From: CAZWBR01 sp964632305
GTDB lineage: Bacteria > Bacteroidota > Bacteroidia > Bacteroidales > Prolixibacteraceae
DNA: 64,000 nt
Assembly (NCBI GenBank): GCA_964632305.1
Contig: CAZWBR010000021.1
Span: 1 to 64,000, forward strand
Direction: 5' to 3'
In this document: positions 62,601 through 64,000 of the stretch, piece after piece
How positions within the stretch are numbered: position 1 is the stretch's first letter
Layout of the letters: every line of letters starts with the position of its first letter
Made by a program: the position numbers and the translations under genes
The notes under the pieces: model-generated
Told to the model about the DNA's origin: nothing
Databases searched by the model: none
Seen by the model: only the letters and a program-made list of their open reading frames with translations

Positions 62601-62630
62601 TTTGCACGTTCAACATTTCAACTATATTTG
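62601..62630 (+). promoter_or_regulatory. predicted promoter of the OmpH/Skp gene
   Basis: TTTG at 62601-62604 and TATATTTG at 62623-62630 are 18 bases apart, a good Bacteroidota promoter, 39 bases before the start codon. Confidence 0.65.
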
Positions 62631-62669
62631 TCAGACCTAAAACAGAGATAAAAAACGTTAGTACTCTTT

Positions 62670-63251
62670 ATGAAGAACTCAACTATTGTTAATATTGTCT
62701 TAGGGCTTGCAGTTTTAGCCTTATATATCCTGCATTTTACCGGTGGCAATAAAAGCCAGGCCAGCCAGACAAATGACCCGAACGGTACAGGAAAATCAGT
62801 TTCTGTCGCTTATGTGAAATTGGATTCAGTTCTCTTTACTTACGAATTGGCCAAAAAACTTAATGCAGACTTCCTTTCCAAGCAAGATGCCTACAAAAAG
62901 GAGTACAGTGCCAAGAGAATTAAATTCGAACGGGAAGCCGCCGCTTTCCAGGAGAAGATTCAACGCGGGGGTTTCCTGACTGAAGACCGCGCCCGCCAGG
63001 AACAGGAACGCCTTCTGGGACAACAACAGGAGGTCGAAAAACTGGATTATGAACTGACCCAGCAACTCAACGAGATGCAAGGCCAGATTAACCAGCAGGT
63101 GATCGACAGTATCGCTTCCTATCTGAAGAGCTACAATGCCGACAAAAAATTCGACATTATCCTCAACAGCTCCAGCATGCTCGAAGGCTCACCCGACTAC
63201 AACATCACCAAAGAGGTGGCTGCGGGGCTCAATGCACGGTACAGGCCTTAA
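62670..63251 (+). CDS. OmpH/Skp-family periplasmic chaperone
   Basis: A 193-residue protein with an N-terminal hydrophobic segment (about 5-23) acting as signal or anchor. After a short linker comes the Skp-like core: VAYVKLDSVLFTYELAKKLN, a long charged coiled coil (about 65-145, rich in Gln, Glu and Lys) and the closing strands KKFDIILNSSSMLEG. It likely holds unfolded outer-membrane proteins in the periplasm. A hairpin terminator follows. Confidence 0.88.
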   Translation: MKNSTIVNIVLGLAVLALYILHFTGGNKSQASQTNDPNGTGKSVSVAYVKLDSVLFTYELAKKLNADFLSKQDAYKKEYSAKRIKFEREAAAFQEKIQRGGFLTEDRARQEQERLLGQQQEVEKLDYELTQQLNEMQGQINQQVIDSIASYLKSYNADKKFDIILNSSSMLEGSPDYNITKEVAAGLNARYRP

Positions 63252-63271
63252 GCTTAAAACAAAATATTACT

Positions 63272-63302
63272 AAAAGCCCCGACCACTCGAGGCTTTTTTT
63301 TA
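63272..63302 (+). terminator. terminator of the OmpH/Skp gene
   Basis: AAAAGCC and GGCTTTT form a stem with a further short internal pairing, followed by T residues. Confidence 0.7.
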
Positions 63303-63316
63303 TTTCGGAAACCAGG

Positions 63317-64000
63317 ATGTTCAACAGATACACCAACCAGCAAAGCCGCCCGTTCTCAGTAGAGATCCGGGACAAGGAAGCCGGACAATCGCCCCTCTTC
63401 GTGGTGATTCCCTGCTTCAACGAACCGGATATTCTGACTACCCTCAATTCGCTGAACCACTGCGATCCACCCCAATCACCGGTCACGGTCATCATCGTGG
63501 TCAATTCCGCCGACAACGCCTCCGAAGCGGTCTATCAGCAAAACCGGACTACTCTCCGGGAGATCGATACCTGGCAGCGCCAATCGCAGCATTGGTTCCG
63601 ACTGGAAGTGCTCCATGCCGAAAGGCTACCCAATAAATGGGCCGGCGTGGGCTGGGCCCGTAAAATAGGGATGGATCAGGCCGTGAAACACCTGGCCGAC
63701 CGTGAGGCCAAAGATGGGATCATCGTGGCTTTCGATGCCGACAGCACCACCTGGCCCAACTATCTCACCGAGATCGAAAAAGCTTTCCGTCTCCATCCCA
63801 GGCACAATTTCTTTACCATCCATTTCGAGCATCCTGTAGAGGATGACGTGCTCCCCTCTACTCTCATGGAGGGGATTATCCGCTACGAACTTCATCTCCG
63901 GTATCTGCGCAAAGCCATGGAATGGTGCGGTTACCCCCACTCCATCCATACTGTTGGGTCCAGCATGGCCGTAAGAGCTTCAGCTTACGTTAAACAGGGA
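63317..64000 (+). CDS. glycosyltransferase, partial at the window end
   Basis: An open frame from ATG 63317 that runs off the right edge after 228 codons. Residues 25-180 are a family 2-like GT-A domain: PLFVVIPCFNEPDILTTLNS, VTVIIVVNSADN, LPNKWAGVGWARKIGMDQAV and the DxD-type IIVAFDADSTTWPNYLTEIE. No membrane segment is seen so far. It starts 65 bases after the OmpH/Skp stop, beyond a terminator. Donor, acceptor and full length are unknown. Confidence 0.85.
   Translation, partial: MFNRYTNQQSRPFSVEIRDKEAGQSPLFVVIPCFNEPDILTTLNSLNHCDPPQSPVTVIIVVNSADNASEAVYQQNRTTLREIDTWQRQSQHWFRLEVLHAERLPNKWAGVGWARKIGMDQAVKHLADREAKDGIIVAFDADSTTWPNYLTEIEKAFRLHPRHNFFTIHFEHPVEDDVLPSTLMEGIIRYELHLRYLRKAMEWCGYPHSIHTVGSSMAVRASAYVKQG

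Overview
The window reads as chromosome of a Bacteroidota bacterium, probably of the Bacteroidales/Marinilabiliales kind (inference from gene content). The signs are promoters of the TAnnTTTG type, a GldB lipoprotein beside nadE, a PASTA protein/RluD/Ddl cluster, short AMP nucleosidase, DUF1573, DUF4251 and DUF1080 proteins, CarboxypepD_reg/TonB-type outer-membrane proteins and a Bacteroidota-type Tgt. No rRNA operon, intact tRNA or CRISPR array was found.

Positions 1-9.2 kb are the right end of an integrated prophage or phage-derived element: a tape-measure protein, small phage-type proteins of unknown function (including a tandem paralogous pair), a pentapeptide-repeat protein, two small reverse-strand proteins and a reverse-strand tyrosine recombinase. 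It ends at the 3' half of a tRNA-Val(GAC) gene plus its terminator, evidently the attachment site. Two decayed copies of the same tRNA-end/terminator unit follow, and the last two bracket a lone AAA ATPase/nuclease-like gene with its own promoter and a large dyad over the predicted transcription start. This 9.0-11.1 kb stretch looks like a repeatedly used integration hotspot.

From 11.1 kb onward the window is core chromosome. 11-23 kb: gldB, an outer-membrane barrel, nadE, a Crp/Fnr regulator, a biotin carrier with carboxyltransferase, an LptF/G permease, tgt, a glycosyltransferase, an ECF sigma factor, rsmG and rpmH. 23-33 kb: a futalosine-pathway radical SAM enzyme, PASTA protein, RluD-type synthase, ddl, dnaB, a DUF1080 lipoprotein, pfkA and a DUF1573 protein. 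33-43 kb: an ECF sigma operon with membrane partners, meaB, a thioredoxin-fold lipoprotein, two GNAT enzymes, an orphan HsdR N-terminal domain, amn, holA, a rhomboid protease, a class IV aminotransferase, YqgE and a DivIC/FtsB protein. 43-54 kb: pruA, a PAS histidine kinase, apbE, a large outer-membrane protein, queD, a DUF4251 protein and a HerA-like ATPase. 54-61 kb: pentose catabolism (araD, then on the reverse strand a GntR/LacI-type regulator, xylB, xylA and a sugar/H+ symporter). 61-64 kb: a small surface protein, proline dehydrogenase, an OmpH/Skp protein and a glycosyltransferase cut by the window edge.

Functional links: xylose isomerase, xylulokinase, transporter and regulator form one unit, and araD feeds the same intermediate. 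Proline dehydrogenase and pruA are the two steps of proline oxidation but lie 16 kb apart. MeaB and the carboxyltransferase/biotin carrier both point to methylmalonyl-CoA metabolism. Besides the tRNA hotspot, the most unusual non-coding signal is a pair of intergenic elements near 15.7 kb and 43.2 kb, built of 11-bp TTCTGT-cored repeats in both orientations with a shared end sequence.
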